Part shown: piece after piece, positions 1 to 7,135 of the stretch
How positions within the stretch are numbered: position 1 is the stretch's first letter
Layout of the letters: each line of letters starts with the position of its first letter
From: Chloroflexota bacterium
GTDB lineage: Bacteria; Chloroflexota; Dehalococcoidia; Lucifugimonadales; UBA3495
Reading direction: 5' to 3'
DNA: 13,099 bases
NCBI GenBank assembly: GCA_028874675.1
Contig: JAPPJA010000035.1
Location: 1-13,099 of the forward strand
Translations under genes and position numbers: made by a program
The notes under the pieces: model-generated
What the model was told of the DNA's origin: nothing
What the model saw: only the letters and a program-made list of their open reading frames with translations
Databases searched by the model: none

Positions 1-160
1 GCTGAATCATGCCTTCTATATGAAACTGCAGAGCCTCCCTGACCATTTCCTGAATCTCTTGCCAGGTCTGGCCCGCGCTGACGCATCCGGGAAAGTCTGG
101 AAAATATGCACAGTAGTTGCTGGGAGTTTGCTCGTATACTACAACGTAGCTTGCCCGCAC
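1..160 (-). CDS. HicB-like antitoxin, N-terminal part (runs off the left edge)
   Basis: This open frame on the minus strand has 53 visible codons and no stop before the window edge. It begins with a short beta strand (SYVVVYEQTP), then YCAYFPDFPGCVSAGQTW, then a helix ending LQFHIEGM. This is the pattern of short HicB antitoxins: a V/I-rich strand, a Y-x-A-Y-x-P-D-x-P-G-C turn, a G-x-T segment, and a helix of the REAL-x-x-H-x-E-G type. In that family the protein binds and neutralises the HicA mRNA interferase, and often represses its own operon. I place the start at GTG 160-158 because an in-frame TGA lies a few codons upstream and no ATG or TTG lies between. The gene starts 4 bases after the stop of the VWA gene and has no clear Shine-Dalgarno, so it may be translationally coupled. 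No hicA lies upstream. Any partner must be beyond the left edge, or this is a solitary HicB. Confidence 0.75.
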   Translation of the reverse strand, partial: MRASYVVVYEQTPSNYCAYFPDFPGCVSAGQTWQEIQEMVREALQFHIEGMIQ

Positions 161-164
161 GGAT

Positions 165-2198
165 TTACCCCGTAACCCGCTTCTTGCGGTTGTTCATGTA
201 GTCCACCAGGATGTATTCGCCCAGGTTTTCCGAGCTGCTGTAGAAGGCGCGGCCCCGGTTGATGCGGGTCATGCGGTCCACGAAGTTTACCAGCTGGTAG
301 TTGTTTTCCAGCATGAAAGTGTTGATGACGATGTTCTCCTGGGTGCAGCGCTTTACTTCCTTCAGCGTCTCCAGTTCGGTGCGGTAGCTGGGCGGGTAGT
401 TGAAGTAGGAGCGGCCGTTCTCCAGGTGGGCTGTCGGTTCCCCGTCGGTGATGACCAGAATCTGGCGGGTGCCGCCCTTTTCCTTGGCCAGCAGGTTGCG
501 GGACAGCATCAGCGCGTGGTGGAGGTTGGTGCCCGACACCCACGCGTTCCAGTTGAGGGAGGCCAGGTCTTCCTCCTTGATTTCCCGGGCGTAGTCGGAG
601 AAACCCACCACGTGGAGGGTGTCCCGAGGGTACTGGGTACGGATCAGGGCAAAAAGGGCCAGGGTTACCTTCTTGGCCGCCTGCCAGTTGTTGAACAGGC
701 CCATAGAGCGGCTCTGGTCCAGCAGCACGATGGTGGCCGCGCGGGTCATGTGCTCGTTGCGGTAAATTTCAAAGTCCTGGGGGCTGATCTTCACCGGCAC
801 CTGGGGGCCTCCCCGCACGATGGCGTTCTTCACCGTGGATTGCAGGTCAATCTGGAAAGGATCGCCGAATTCGTAGGGCTTGGTCTCCCCCAGCAGGTCG
901 CCGCCGGCGCCCCGGGTGTCCAGCTCGTGGTTGCCCGAGCGGTCTTTCTTCAGGTGGATGAAAACCTCCCTCAGGGCCTTCTGGCCGATGCGTCGGATGC
1001 CCCGGGCGGTCAATTGCAGATCGTCGTCGCCGGTTACGTAACCGGCTTCCTTGAGCAGCTGGCGCAGGCGGTCCAGTTCCTCCCAGGCGCGTCGGGCTTC
1101 CTCGCCCAGCAACTGGGCCAGTTTGTCCGGGTCTATGTCGTCCAGGTCGCCGGTGCGCAGGGCCTGCTGCAGCATCTGTTCCAACTGGTCCAAGTCCTGG
1201 AACTGCCGCATCATTTCCATGGCCTGCTCGAGAGTCATGCTGTCGTCGCCCAGGAAGGGGTACTGGCGGCGCAGGTCGTCCATGGGCATCAGCTGTTCCA
1301 TCAGCGAGGCGAACTCGGCCATCTGTTGCTGCATTCCCGGGGCCAGGGCCGACTGCATGGCGTCTTCCAGTTCGCGGCGGGCCTCGGGCGACATGCTGTC
1401 CAGCATGGACTGCATCTGGGCCAGTTGCTGCTGGAGCATCTCCATCAATTCTTCAAAACTCTGGGGCGGGTTGTCGCCGAACATCCCGCCGAACTGCTGC
1501 ATAAAGCCGTCAAAGTCGGGCTCGCGGCCGGCCAGCTTGTCCCGCATCATTTCATTAAGCTGGCGCATCATTTCCTGCATGGCCGCCATCTGCTCGGGCG
1601 ACATGTCCTGGAGTTGCTGCTGCATCTGCTGGCCCATGTTCTGGGCCATCTGCTGCTTGAGCATATCCAGCAGTTCCTGGAACATTTGCTGGGCGTCCGG
1701 GTCCATGAAGTCGTACTCCATCAACTCCTGGATCTGGCCGCCCAGGCTGTCGGGCAGGTTGTCCAGCTTCTCCCGGTTGCGGTCGGCCCGCTGCCTGAGC
1801 ATGTCCAGCAGGTTCTCCTGCATGGCGCGGTCATCGTCTGAAGCCTGGTTGACCTGCTCTCCCGCTTCGTCCAGGCGCCGGTCAATGCCATCACGCTCGG
1901 TGCGCAGGATTTCATCAAGCCGCTCCTTCAGGTCGTCCACCACCGAGTCCATGTTGTGTTGCTGGAGTTCCTGGCGGCGGCGGTCGCGGAGCATGTCCAT
2001 CAACTCACGAAGGCCGGGCATCTGCTGACCGTTGCGGTCCTGCATACCGTTGCGCAGCAGTTCCCGCAGGGCCTGCATCACATCGCCCTGCTTGAGGAGT
2101 TCATCTGCCAGGCGGTCCATCAACTCATCGGCGTCGATGTCGAAAATGTCCTGGGTGCCGTCCCACTGGGAGTAGCGGTAGGTGCGGTAGAAGAGCAT
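165..2198 (-). CDS. VWA-domain protein with long Met/Gln-rich region and complete MIDAS
   Basis: The protein has 677 residues when started at ATG 2198, which sits 5 bases after a strong AGGGAGG. The open frame continues upstream to 2297, but that extension has no ribosome-binding site and reads as low-quality protein. Roughly residues 30-390 are very rich in Met, Gln, Leu, Asp and Glu with few aromatic residues, and look helical or coiled-coil. The C-terminal part from about 488 is a von Willebrand factor A domain with a full metal-ion-dependent adhesion site: D494-x-S496-x-S498 (LLDQSRSM), T557 (SGTN) and D585 (TDGEP). VWA proteins of this kind often work beside MoxR/magnesium-chelatase-type AAA+ ATPases in metal insertion or complex remodelling, but no ATPase gene is in the window. 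There is no signal peptide, so the protein is probably cytoplasmic. The exact role is unknown. The long plus-strand frames over this gene are composition shadows. Confidence 0.88.
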   Translation of the reverse strand: MLFYRTYRYSQWDGTQDIFDIDADELMDRLADELLKQGDVMQALRELLRNGMQDRNGQQMPGLRELMDMLRDRRRQELQQHNMDSVVDDLKERLDEILRTERDGIDRRLDEAGEQVNQASDDDRAMQENLLDMLRQRADRNREKLDNLPDSLGGQIQELMEYDFMDPDAQQMFQELLDMLKQQMAQNMGQQMQQQLQDMSPEQMAAMQEMMRQLNEMMRDKLAGREPDFDGFMQQFGGMFGDNPPQSFEELMEMLQQQLAQMQSMLDSMSPEARRELEDAMQSALAPGMQQQMAEFASLMEQLMPMDDLRRQYPFLGDDSMTLEQAMEMMRQFQDLDQLEQMLQQALRTGDLDDIDPDKLAQLLGEEARRAWEELDRLRQLLKEAGYVTGDDDLQLTARGIRRIGQKALREVFIHLKKDRSGNHELDTRGAGGDLLGETKPYEFGDPFQIDLQSTVKNAIVRGGPQVPVKISPQDFEIYRNEHMTRAATIVLLDQSRSMGLFNNWQAAKKVTLALFALIRTQYPRDTLHVVGFSDYAREIKEEDLASLNWNAWVSGTNLHHALMLSRNLLAKEKGGTRQILVITDGEPTAHLENGRSYFNYPPSYRTELETLKEVKRCTQENIVINTFMLENNYQLVNFVDRMTRINRGRAFYSSSENLGEYILVDYMNNRKKRVTG

Positions 2199-2265
2199 AT
2201 CGGCCTCCCTTTGCCGGGTGGTGGACCTTGAGGAGAATCGGGGAGTGCGGGAAAGGTTTGCGGGA

Positions 2266-2294
2266 ATGATACAGGGCAATATGGCGGGCCGCAA
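2266..2294 (-). promoter_or_regulatory. Candidate promoter of the VWA gene
   Basis: Read on the minus strand, TATCAT (2271-2266) matches the -10 consensus at 5 of 6 positions. It lies 17 bases downstream of TTGCGG (2294-2289), a weak -35. The predicted transcript would start near 2259 and have a leader of about 60 bases before the ATG at 2198. The -35 match is poor, so this is tentative. Confidence 0.35.
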
Positions 2295-2356
2295 CAATAG
2301 CGAAGGTCCTCTCTTACCTTTGCCAGCAACAGTTGCAATGCGGGTTGGACTGTCGC

Positions 2357-2370
2357 TGGACCGGTGTCCA
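2357..2370 (-). other. Small hairpin after the lipoprotein gene
   Basis: A perfect 5-base-pair inverted repeat (TGGAC / GTCCA with a CGGT loop) lies 15 bases past the stop of the lipoprotein gene, in the gap before the VWA gene. No T tract follows in the direction of transcription, so it does not meet the usual rule for an intrinsic terminator. It may be chance or a weak pause site. Confidence 0.25.
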
Positions 2371-2384
2371 AATCGGACGGTGGG

Positions 2385-3299
2385 CTAGCGGTTTTCGATG
2401 GTTATTGACCTTAGGAAATCGCCGTGCGACGTTATTTCCCACTCGTCTCCGTCCTCCGCCAGGGCGACCATTCTCCTTGAGTAGATGCCGGGAGGCAAGG
2501 CCTCCAAATTTCGTTCCGAGGCTGCGTTCTCCGGCAAGGGGAACCCGAGGTTACTTGTCGAGGGGGTGATGTTGAAGGTCTCCATATAGGTAACACCGTC
2601 TTCGCCCTTCAGTACCAGATGCACCCCGGAAACAGGTTTGTTGAACTTGCAACTCATGCCATTGCTGTTATCCATTGCGGTGCGCAGTGGGTCATCCAAC
2701 GAGTTCAATGATATGGCCAAATCTCCGCCCACGAGGGTGTTCGCACATTCGGAGCGCAGGGCGACTTCACCGGGCACATTCAGCCCGAACTCATAGGCTA
2801 CCTCGTTGTATGGCTTGTTGTACTCGACGCCGTCCCAGTACTGCCACTGTCCGATTACGCGAATGTGGTAGTCTCCCGGGTCCAGATCAATATCCAGTAT
2901 GGGGTATTCTGTGTTAGTTTCCCTGAAGTCCACCAGAATGTTCCCGTTTCGAGAATATATCTGGGCGAATACGTTCTCAGGCAGCGTTTCGGCGTCTATT
3001 CTGATGTGTATCTGCCTGCCTGGAACGGCCTCAGGATATGAGGTGATGCCCGACCAGGAATCGGCTTCAGAACAGGTGCGTTCACCCCTGGATTCGAACC
3101 GCCAGCAGTAGGTGCTGGGCGAGCCCCATACTGTTCCTGAGGGATGTTTTAGCGCCATGACCGGCAGTGGGGGCACGGGCCAATCGTCGGGCCGGGCGGG
3201 GGCCGGAGGGTCGGCTTCACGGGTGCAGGCAGCTATCCAAAGAGACGACAGCAAAACTGTTAGCGCCAACAGGACCCAGCGGTTGATCTGTTTCTCCAA
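2385..3299 (-). CDS. Putative lipoprotein of unknown function
   Basis: I do not recognise a family. The open frame extends to 3617, but the part beyond 3299 overlaps the GlcG-like gene and reads as shadow. I start it at TTG 3299 because this gives a short basic N-terminus (EKQINR), a hydrophobic core (WVLLALTVLLSSLW) and a lipobox ending IAAC with the Cys at residue 25, which is a textbook type II signal peptide. The mature protein would be anchored to the outer face of the membrane and begins with a Pro-rich linker. The remaining 250 or so residues are rich in short beta-strand-like stretches (HIRIDAE, YHIRVIGQWQYW, VHLVLKGEDG), suggesting a beta-sandwich. Residues C67-C77 and the later C-x-C spacing might form disulfides. 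The total length is 304 residues. A GGAAG motif lies 11 bases before the TTG, so the start is plausible but not certain. Confidence 0.72.
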   Translation of the reverse strand: MEKQINRWVLLALTVLLSSLWIAACTREADPPAPARPDDWPVPPLPVMALKHPSGTVWGSPSTYCWRFESRGERTCSEADSWSGITSYPEAVPGRQIHIRIDAETLPENVFAQIYSRNGNILVDFRETNTEYPILDIDLDPGDYHIRVIGQWQYWDGVEYNKPYNEVAYEFGLNVPGEVALRSECANTLVGGDLAISLNSLDDPLRTAMDNSNGMSCKFNKPVSGVHLVLKGEDGVTYMETFNITPSTSNLGFPLPENAASERNLEALPPGIYSRRMVALAEDGDEWEITSHGDFLRSITIENR

Positions 3300-3424
3300 G
3301 GTGGCTTGCTTCCCGGTTTCCCTTGCCGGCGCTCCTTGACTGCCCCTGCGGAGCTGGAAGTCAGTTCCCAGCCAGCAGGGGAGAAGGGATTTTGACGTAT
3401 TTGTGGGGCGTCCGGCGTCCGGAA

Positions 3425-3850
3425 TTAACCGGCCCCTAACGCTGCAAGGCCGGCTTCGGCGCATTCCTGGTCCTGGGAGTAGTGGCCTCCGCTGACACCG
3501 ATGCCGCCAATCATCTTGCCGTCCACGTTGATGGGTGAACCGCCGGCGAAGAGGATCATGTCTTCCTGGTGGGGCAGGCTGTGGAGCAGGGGCGGGTCTT
3601 CCTTGATGAACTCCCACAGGCCCTGGGTGGGCACCCCGAAGGAAATAGCGGTCCAGGCCTTCTGCTGGGCAACGCGCACGGCCAGCAGGGCGGCGCCGTC
3701 CATCCGGCTGAAGGCCTTGAGGGTACCGTCAGGGTCCACGACCGCGATGGCCATGGGAACGCCGATCTCCGCGGCCTTGGCGGCGGCGGCGGCAACGGCC
3801 TGGTGGGCAGCTTCCAGGGTGATGCTGGACTTTTCGAAGGATGCGGGCAT
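3425..3850 (-). CDS. GlcG/HbpS (DUF336) family heme-binding-like protein
   Basis: This is a 141-residue protein, the usual length for the family. Conserved blocks are AVVDPDGTLKAFSRMDGA (36-53), AQQKAW (61-66), FAGGSPI (101-107), GKMIGGIGVSGG (111-122) and a final QDQECAEAGL helix. Family members bind heme (Streptomyces HbpS) or occur as GlcG in glycolate operons and as small accessory proteins in catabolic operons. The biochemical role here cannot be read from sequence. The start at ATG 3850 has GAGGTGG 8 bases upstream. The gene stands first in a minus-strand series, 125 bases before the lipoprotein gene, and is divergent from the amidohydrolase gene. There is no signal peptide, although some family members have one. 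A glycolate-oxidase operon is not present, so I give no gene symbol. Confidence 0.88.
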   Translation of the reverse strand: MPASFEKSSITLEAAHQAVAAAAAKAAEIGVPMAIAVVDPDGTLKAFSRMDGAALLAVRVAQQKAWTAISFGVPTQGLWEFIKEDPPLLHSLPHQEDMILFAGGSPINVDGKMIGGIGVSGGHYSQDQECAEAGLAALGAG

Positions 3851-4061
3851 GGCGGTACCACCTCACAAAGGAATGTAACGGCCTAAATATACACCAACCA
3901 GGTGAGGGCAACTACCTGCAGGTCCCGCTTGCCCTTTACGGCACCGGCGCCGATAGCCCCGGTAATTTCACCAATCTATGATACTATTGGGCGGAGAAGC
4001 AAATACGCGTCCGCACGGCGGCCAAACCCCGCCGGCCAAGCAGCGTTCAGGAGGAACTGTT
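3851..4061. other. Divergent intergenic region between the GlcG-like and amidohydrolase genes
   Basis: These 211 bases separate two divergent genes and must hold both promoters. On the minus strand TATATT (3891-3886) is a possible -10, but TTGCCC (3911-3906) lies only 14 bases away, which is short for a -35. On the plus strand TATGAT (3977-3982) matches the -10 consensus well, but nothing resembling a -35 lies 16-18 bases upstream. I see no palindrome or repeat strong enough to call an operator. Confidence 0.4.
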
Positions 4062-5081
4062 ATGCCATTTGGAGGCAACGACTGGCTGGCCCTTACCCAG
4101 GAGCCGACACTGGAGCCCGGGCTGCCCATCTGCGACCCCCATCACCATTTCTGGGACGGTCGCACCGAGCGGATGCCCTACCAGCGCTACCTGATTCACG
4201 AACTGGCCGACGACATAAACAGCGGACACAACGTCCGGTCCACCGTCTTCATCGAGGCCAGGTCCATGTACCGGCCCCATGGGCCGGAGCAGATCCGCCC
4301 CGTGGGCGAGGTGGAGTTCGTACAGGGAATTGCGGCGGCCAGCGCCAGCGGAATTTATGGCGAGGGACGCGCCGCGTCAGCCATAATCGGCGCGGCCAAC
4401 CTGGACCTGGGCACGGAAGTGGAGTCGGTGCTGGAAGAGCTGCAGGAAGCCAGCCCCAACCGGTTCCGGGGCATCCGCTCCCATACGGGTTACGATCCTC
4501 ATCCCGATATTGAAAGCCGCGCTCCCCAGGGCAGAATGGCCGCTCCCAATTTCCGTACCGGGGCGCAGGCGCTGGCTCGCAAGGGCCTGGTGATGGATAT
4601 CACCGCCTACTTCCACCAGGCTGGGGAAATGGCGGACTTCGCGCGGGCCGTACCCGACCTGCCCATAATCTTCAACCACATTGGTGGCCTGCTGCGGGTG
4701 GGACCTTACGGGGGAAGAGACGACGAGGTGCTGGCCCAGTGGCGTGAGAGCATAGACACGGTGGCCGCCTGCCCCAACATCTACATGAAGCTGGGGGGCG
4801 TTGGCCAGCCCCGCTACGGGTTTGACTGGCACGAGTGGAACCGGCCCATCGGCTCGGAAGCGCTGGCGGAGGCCCTCGGGCCGCTGATGAACTACTGCAT
4901 CGAGAAGTTTGGGCCAGAACGGTGCATGTTTGAGAGCAACTTCCCGGTAGACAAGGTGTCCTTTTCCTACAACGTGCTGTTCAACGCCTTCAAGCGCCTT
5001 TCGGCCAGCTATTCCTCCAGCGAACGGGCAGCGCTGTTTCACGATACGGCGGCCGGCGTGTACGGGATAGACTACCGGTAG
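4062..5081 (+). CDS. Metal-dependent amidohydrolase (COG3618-like, Amidohydro_2)
   Basis: The protein has 339 residues and a TIM-barrel amidohydrolase layout. The N-terminal motif DPHHHFW (25-31) supplies the D-x-H-x-H metal ligands. H206 in NHIGG and D297 in SNFPVDK are the later active-site positions typical of this group, which hydrolyses lactones and related esters or decarboxylates aromatic acids (for example 2-pyrone-4,6-dicarboxylate lactonase). The substrate cannot be named from sequence. I start it at ATG 4062 because AGGAGGAA ends 5 bases before it. The frame is open back to 3978, but that part lacks a ribosome-binding site and does not look like the family. There is no signal peptide, so it is probably cytoplasmic. 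With the MmgE/PrpD gene and the transporter it suggests catabolism of organic acids. Confidence 0.9.
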   Translation: MPFGGNDWLALTQEPTLEPGLPICDPHHHFWDGRTERMPYQRYLIHELADDINSGHNVRSTVFIEARSMYRPHGPEQIRPVGEVEFVQGIAAASASGIYGEGRAASAIIGAANLDLGTEVESVLEELQEASPNRFRGIRSHTGYDPHPDIESRAPQGRMAAPNFRTGAQALARKGLVMDITAYFHQAGEMADFARAVPDLPIIFNHIGGLLRVGPYGGRDDEVLAQWRESIDTVAACPNIYMKLGGVGQPRYGFDWHEWNRPIGSEALAEALGPLMNYCIEKFGPERCMFESNFPVDKVSFSYNVLFNAFKRLSASYSSSERAALFHDTAAGVYGIDYR

Positions 5082-5151
5082 GGGCGCCTAATCGCCTGCG
5101 TGATTGCGGGGCCGGTGGTGAGTTGCGGCTCCGGAATGCACCGGGTCTGGA

Positions 5152-5167
5152 TTGTTCCTGGGAACAA
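5152..5167. promoter_or_regulatory. Perfect 7-2-7 inverted repeat, operator-like
   Basis: TTGTTCC and GGAACAA flank a TG centre in the 155-base gap between the amidohydrolase gene and the small membrane protein gene, 70 bases before the latter's ATG. No T tract follows on either strand, which argues against an intrinsic terminator. The position suits a repressor or activator site for the downstream gene, but no matching regulator is encoded in the window. Confidence 0.4.
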
Positions 5168-5236
5168 ATACCTCGAAATACTACTGACAGGGGGCCGTGG
5201 CTTTAGCCGGCAAAGGCGTGCTTAAATGCCGGCGCA

Positions 5237-5692
5237 ATGGTTGAACAGAGGCAAAATAGAGAGTCCGTTTGGAGCCTTGCGCGAAGTTGGGTCCCCTGGT
5301 TCCTGATCCTTGTCTGTCTAATGACAGTGTCCTGGACAAGCTTCGTATTCTGGGTGGAGGTCACTCAGTTTGATCACCAGTCCAGGGCCCAGTTGGTAAT
5401 ATCAGCAATCAACAAGAGCGGTCCGGCTTCGCCCCTGATCTTCTTGATGGCGATCCTGGCCGTATCTGCGGTTGACTCACTGGAGGGTACCATCGTGGTC
5501 ACCAAGAGATATCTTGATAACAAGCTCGTGGAGCCCGTAAGAAGACGGCTTCGAGAAGAAGGCGCATCCGAAGAGCGGAAGCGATGGCAGGCCTGGAACA
5601 ATAGAAGGCTTGTAGCGGAATCCAGGGGTGAGCCTTTCGACGAACCACCCCCGGGCTCTGGCAACTCCAGCGACACTCCAGCCTTCTATTAG
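5237..5692 (+). CDS. Small membrane protein with two predicted helices
   Basis: I do not recognise a family for this 151-residue protein. It has two hydrophobic segments, about residues 18-40 (WVPWFLILVCLMTVSW...) and 64-88 (ASPLIFLMAILAVSAV...). A loop of about 23 polar residues lies between them. The highly charged C-terminal tail from residue 90 is rich in Arg, Glu and Lys and ends in a Pro/Gly/Ser stretch. The charge pattern suggests both ends are cytoplasmic and the loop external. The start at ATG 5237 has no good Shine-Dalgarno. It is the first sensible in-frame start before the membrane segment. The gene ends 53 bases before the MmgE/PrpD gene and could be co-transcribed with it. The acidic motif VDSLEG at the end of the second helix is unusual and may be functional. 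The reading frame is convincing, but the function is unknown. Confidence 0.65.
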   Translation: MVEQRQNRESVWSLARSWVPWFLILVCLMTVSWTSFVFWVEVTQFDHQSRAQLVISAINKSGPASPLIFLMAILAVSAVDSLEGTIVVTKRYLDNKLVEPVRRRLREEGASEERKRWQAWNNRRLVAESRGEPFDEPPPGSGNSSDTPAFY

Positions 5693-5745
5693 CCTGCCTG
5701 AAGCTGGAAGGCCCTGCAGATTCAACTCACGAGGGGAACCGCTCT

Positions 5746-7092
5746 ATGAAAGCAACCCAAACTTTGGCCCAGTTTATTGCAGATACGGGCTACGACTCTT
5801 TGCCAGCGCCTACAGTCGAGGCGGCCAAGATAGCCATCCTGGACGGCGTCGCCAACATGGTGGCCGGTTCGGTGCAGGAACTGGCCGACATAATCGGCCG
5901 CTATACCCGGGAAAGCGGGGGAGCGCCGCAGGCCTCCGTGGTGGGCTGGGGCTTCAAGACCAACCCTCCGGCTGCGGCTTTTGCCAACGGGGTCTTCGGC
6001 CACTGCCTGGACTACGAAATCCAGGGCTTTCCACCCACCCACGGCACATCCTCCTGCCTGCCCGCTGCCCTGGCCCTGGCTGAGCCTCACCACGCTTCCG
6101 GCAAGGACGTCATAGCCGCGTACACGCTGGGATGGGAGGTCCAGGGACGGTTGCGGGCCGCGTCTGCTCCGGCCACTGTGCCTGCCTACCACCCGCCGGG
6201 GCTGGTGGGTCCGATGGGAGGGGCGGCCGCGGCTTCCAAGTCCCTGGGTCTGGACGGCTCCCAAACCCTGATGGCCCTGGGCATCGCTGCATCCCGCACG
6301 GGAGGGCTTACCGCCAATACCGGCACCATGGTCAAGTCCACCCACCCGGGGAACGCGGCCCGCATGGGAGCGGAGGCGGCAATACTGGCGGGTATGGGCT
6401 ACACCGCCAGCGATGAGGTACTGGAGTCTCCGGTGGGTTATGCCGCCGCGCTGTTTGGGGGCAATTTCGACTGGGAGGTGGCTACGGGCGGCCTGGGGAA
6501 TACGTGGCGGCTGACCGATCCCGGCTTCGATATCAAGCGGTTCCCCGCCCAGGTCTATATGCAGAACGTGATAGAAGCGGCCCTGAATCTGCGGGAGGAA
6601 AATGGCCTGGAAGCCGAGAGTATTGAACGAGTGACGATTCGCCGCAGGGGTCGGGGTCATTCCGGTCCAGTGCCCCGCAGCGGCCTGGACGGGAAGTTCA
6701 GCGTTGAATACTGCGCGGCCGCCGCCCTGCTGGACGGCCAGGTCGGCATCGATACCTTCACCGATGAACGGCGTTTTGCCCCTGATATGGAGGACATGCT
6801 GGGCCGCATCAGCGTGGAACCCGAGGGCCCGGAGTCCGGCGCGACCCTGGCTACCGCCCTGCTGAAGAACGGCAACACCGTCACCGCCGAGTGCAGCGCC
6901 TTCCGGGGTTCGGCCCGCAACCCCATGTCCCGCGAGGAGCGGCTGGTGAAGGTCCGGGACTGCTTCACCAGGGCCCTGTCGGACACTGACACGGAGCGGG
7001 CGCTGGAGATGCTGGAAAGCCTGGAACAGGTTGACGACCTGGCAGAACTGATGGCCATTCTGGGCAGTCCCGCCGCGAAGACCGCTAGCTGA
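5746..7092 (+). CDS. MmgE/PrpD family protein
   Basis: This 448-residue protein matches the family length and layout throughout. The helical N-terminal domain has ILDGVANMVAG (31-41), ANGVFGHCLDY (80-90), THGTSS (98-103) and LGLDGSQTLMALGIA (the usual helix after the active-site loop). The MVKSTHPGNAARMG segment matches the conserved K-x-x-H-x-G-x-A-A region. The C-terminal half carries VEYCAAAALLDG and the usual small alpha/beta domain. The family includes 2-methylcitrate dehydratase (propionate catabolism), cis-aconitate decarboxylase and epimerases. HCLDY followed by E, not the commoner D-D, makes 2-methylcitrate dehydratase itself uncertain. No prpB or prpC is nearby, so I give no symbol. 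The ATG at 5746 has GAGGGGAA 7 bases upstream. The transporter gene follows after 43 bases, probably in the same transcript. Confidence 0.9.
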   Translation: MKATQTLAQFIADTGYDSLPAPTVEAAKIAILDGVANMVAGSVQELADIIGRYTRESGGAPQASVVGWGFKTNPPAAAFANGVFGHCLDYEIQGFPPTHGTSSCLPAALALAEPHHASGKDVIAAYTLGWEVQGRLRAASAPATVPAYHPPGLVGPMGGAAAASKSLGLDGSQTLMALGIAASRTGGLTANTGTMVKSTHPGNAARMGAEAAILAGMGYTASDEVLESPVGYAAALFGGNFDWEVATGGLGNTWRLTDPGFDIKRFPAQVYMQNVIEAALNLREENGLEAESIERVTIRRRGRGHSGPVPRSGLDGKFSVEYCAAAALLDGQVGIDTFTDERRFAPDMEDMLGRISVEPEGPESGATLATALLKNGNTVTAECSAFRGSARNPMSREERLVKVRDCFTRALSDTDTERALEMLESLEQVDDLAELMAILGSPAAKTAS

Positions 7093-7101
7093 TGGGCGGC
7101 T

Positions 7102-7130
7102 CTTTCTTCTCGAACTGTTCGAGGAGGGAG
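7102..7130 (+). promoter_or_regulatory. Hairpin covering the transporter's ribosome-binding site
   Basis: CTTCTCGAA (7106-7114) pairs with TTCGAGGAG (7118-7126) around a CTG loop, giving 9 base pairs including one G-U. Pairing can continue outward through two U-G pairs to U7103-A7129 and C7102-G7130. The 3' arm is the purine-rich Shine-Dalgarno region (GAGGAGGGAGG) of the transporter gene, whose ATG is at 7136. Folding of the RNA would therefore hide the ribosome-binding site. No T tract follows, so it is not an intrinsic terminator. A regulatory role is inferred. Confidence 0.55.
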
Positions 7131-7135
7131 GAAAT

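Noticed and set aside
426..1841. Long plus-strand frame of 471 codons antisense to the VWA gene (with another at 1051-2028)
   Set aside because: These are complements of the Gln/Met/Leu-rich codons. The translations are monotonous His/Leu/Val or Ser/Cys-rich, with no ribosome-binding site, while the minus-strand frame has a full VWA domain.
3088..3106. tRNA T-loop-like sequence (TTCGAA flanked by short complementary bases)
   Set aside because: There is no acceptor stem, D arm or anticodon arm around it, and it lies within the coding region of the lipoprotein gene.
5722..6660. Minus-strand frame of 312 codons over the MmgE/PrpD gene
   Set aside because: The plus-strand frame matches its family from end to end. 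The antisense translation has low-complexity Gly/Arg/His composition and no motif.
5722..7092. Methylcitrate-cycle operon
   Set aside because: Only a MmgE/PrpD-family gene is present. No prpB, prpC or acnD lies nearby, and the family has many other activities.
7112..7120. GAAC-N-GTTC considered as a LexA/SOS box
   Set aside because: The Gram-positive-type LexA site needs four bases between GAAC and GTTC. Here there is only one, and the flanking bases are explained by a hairpin.
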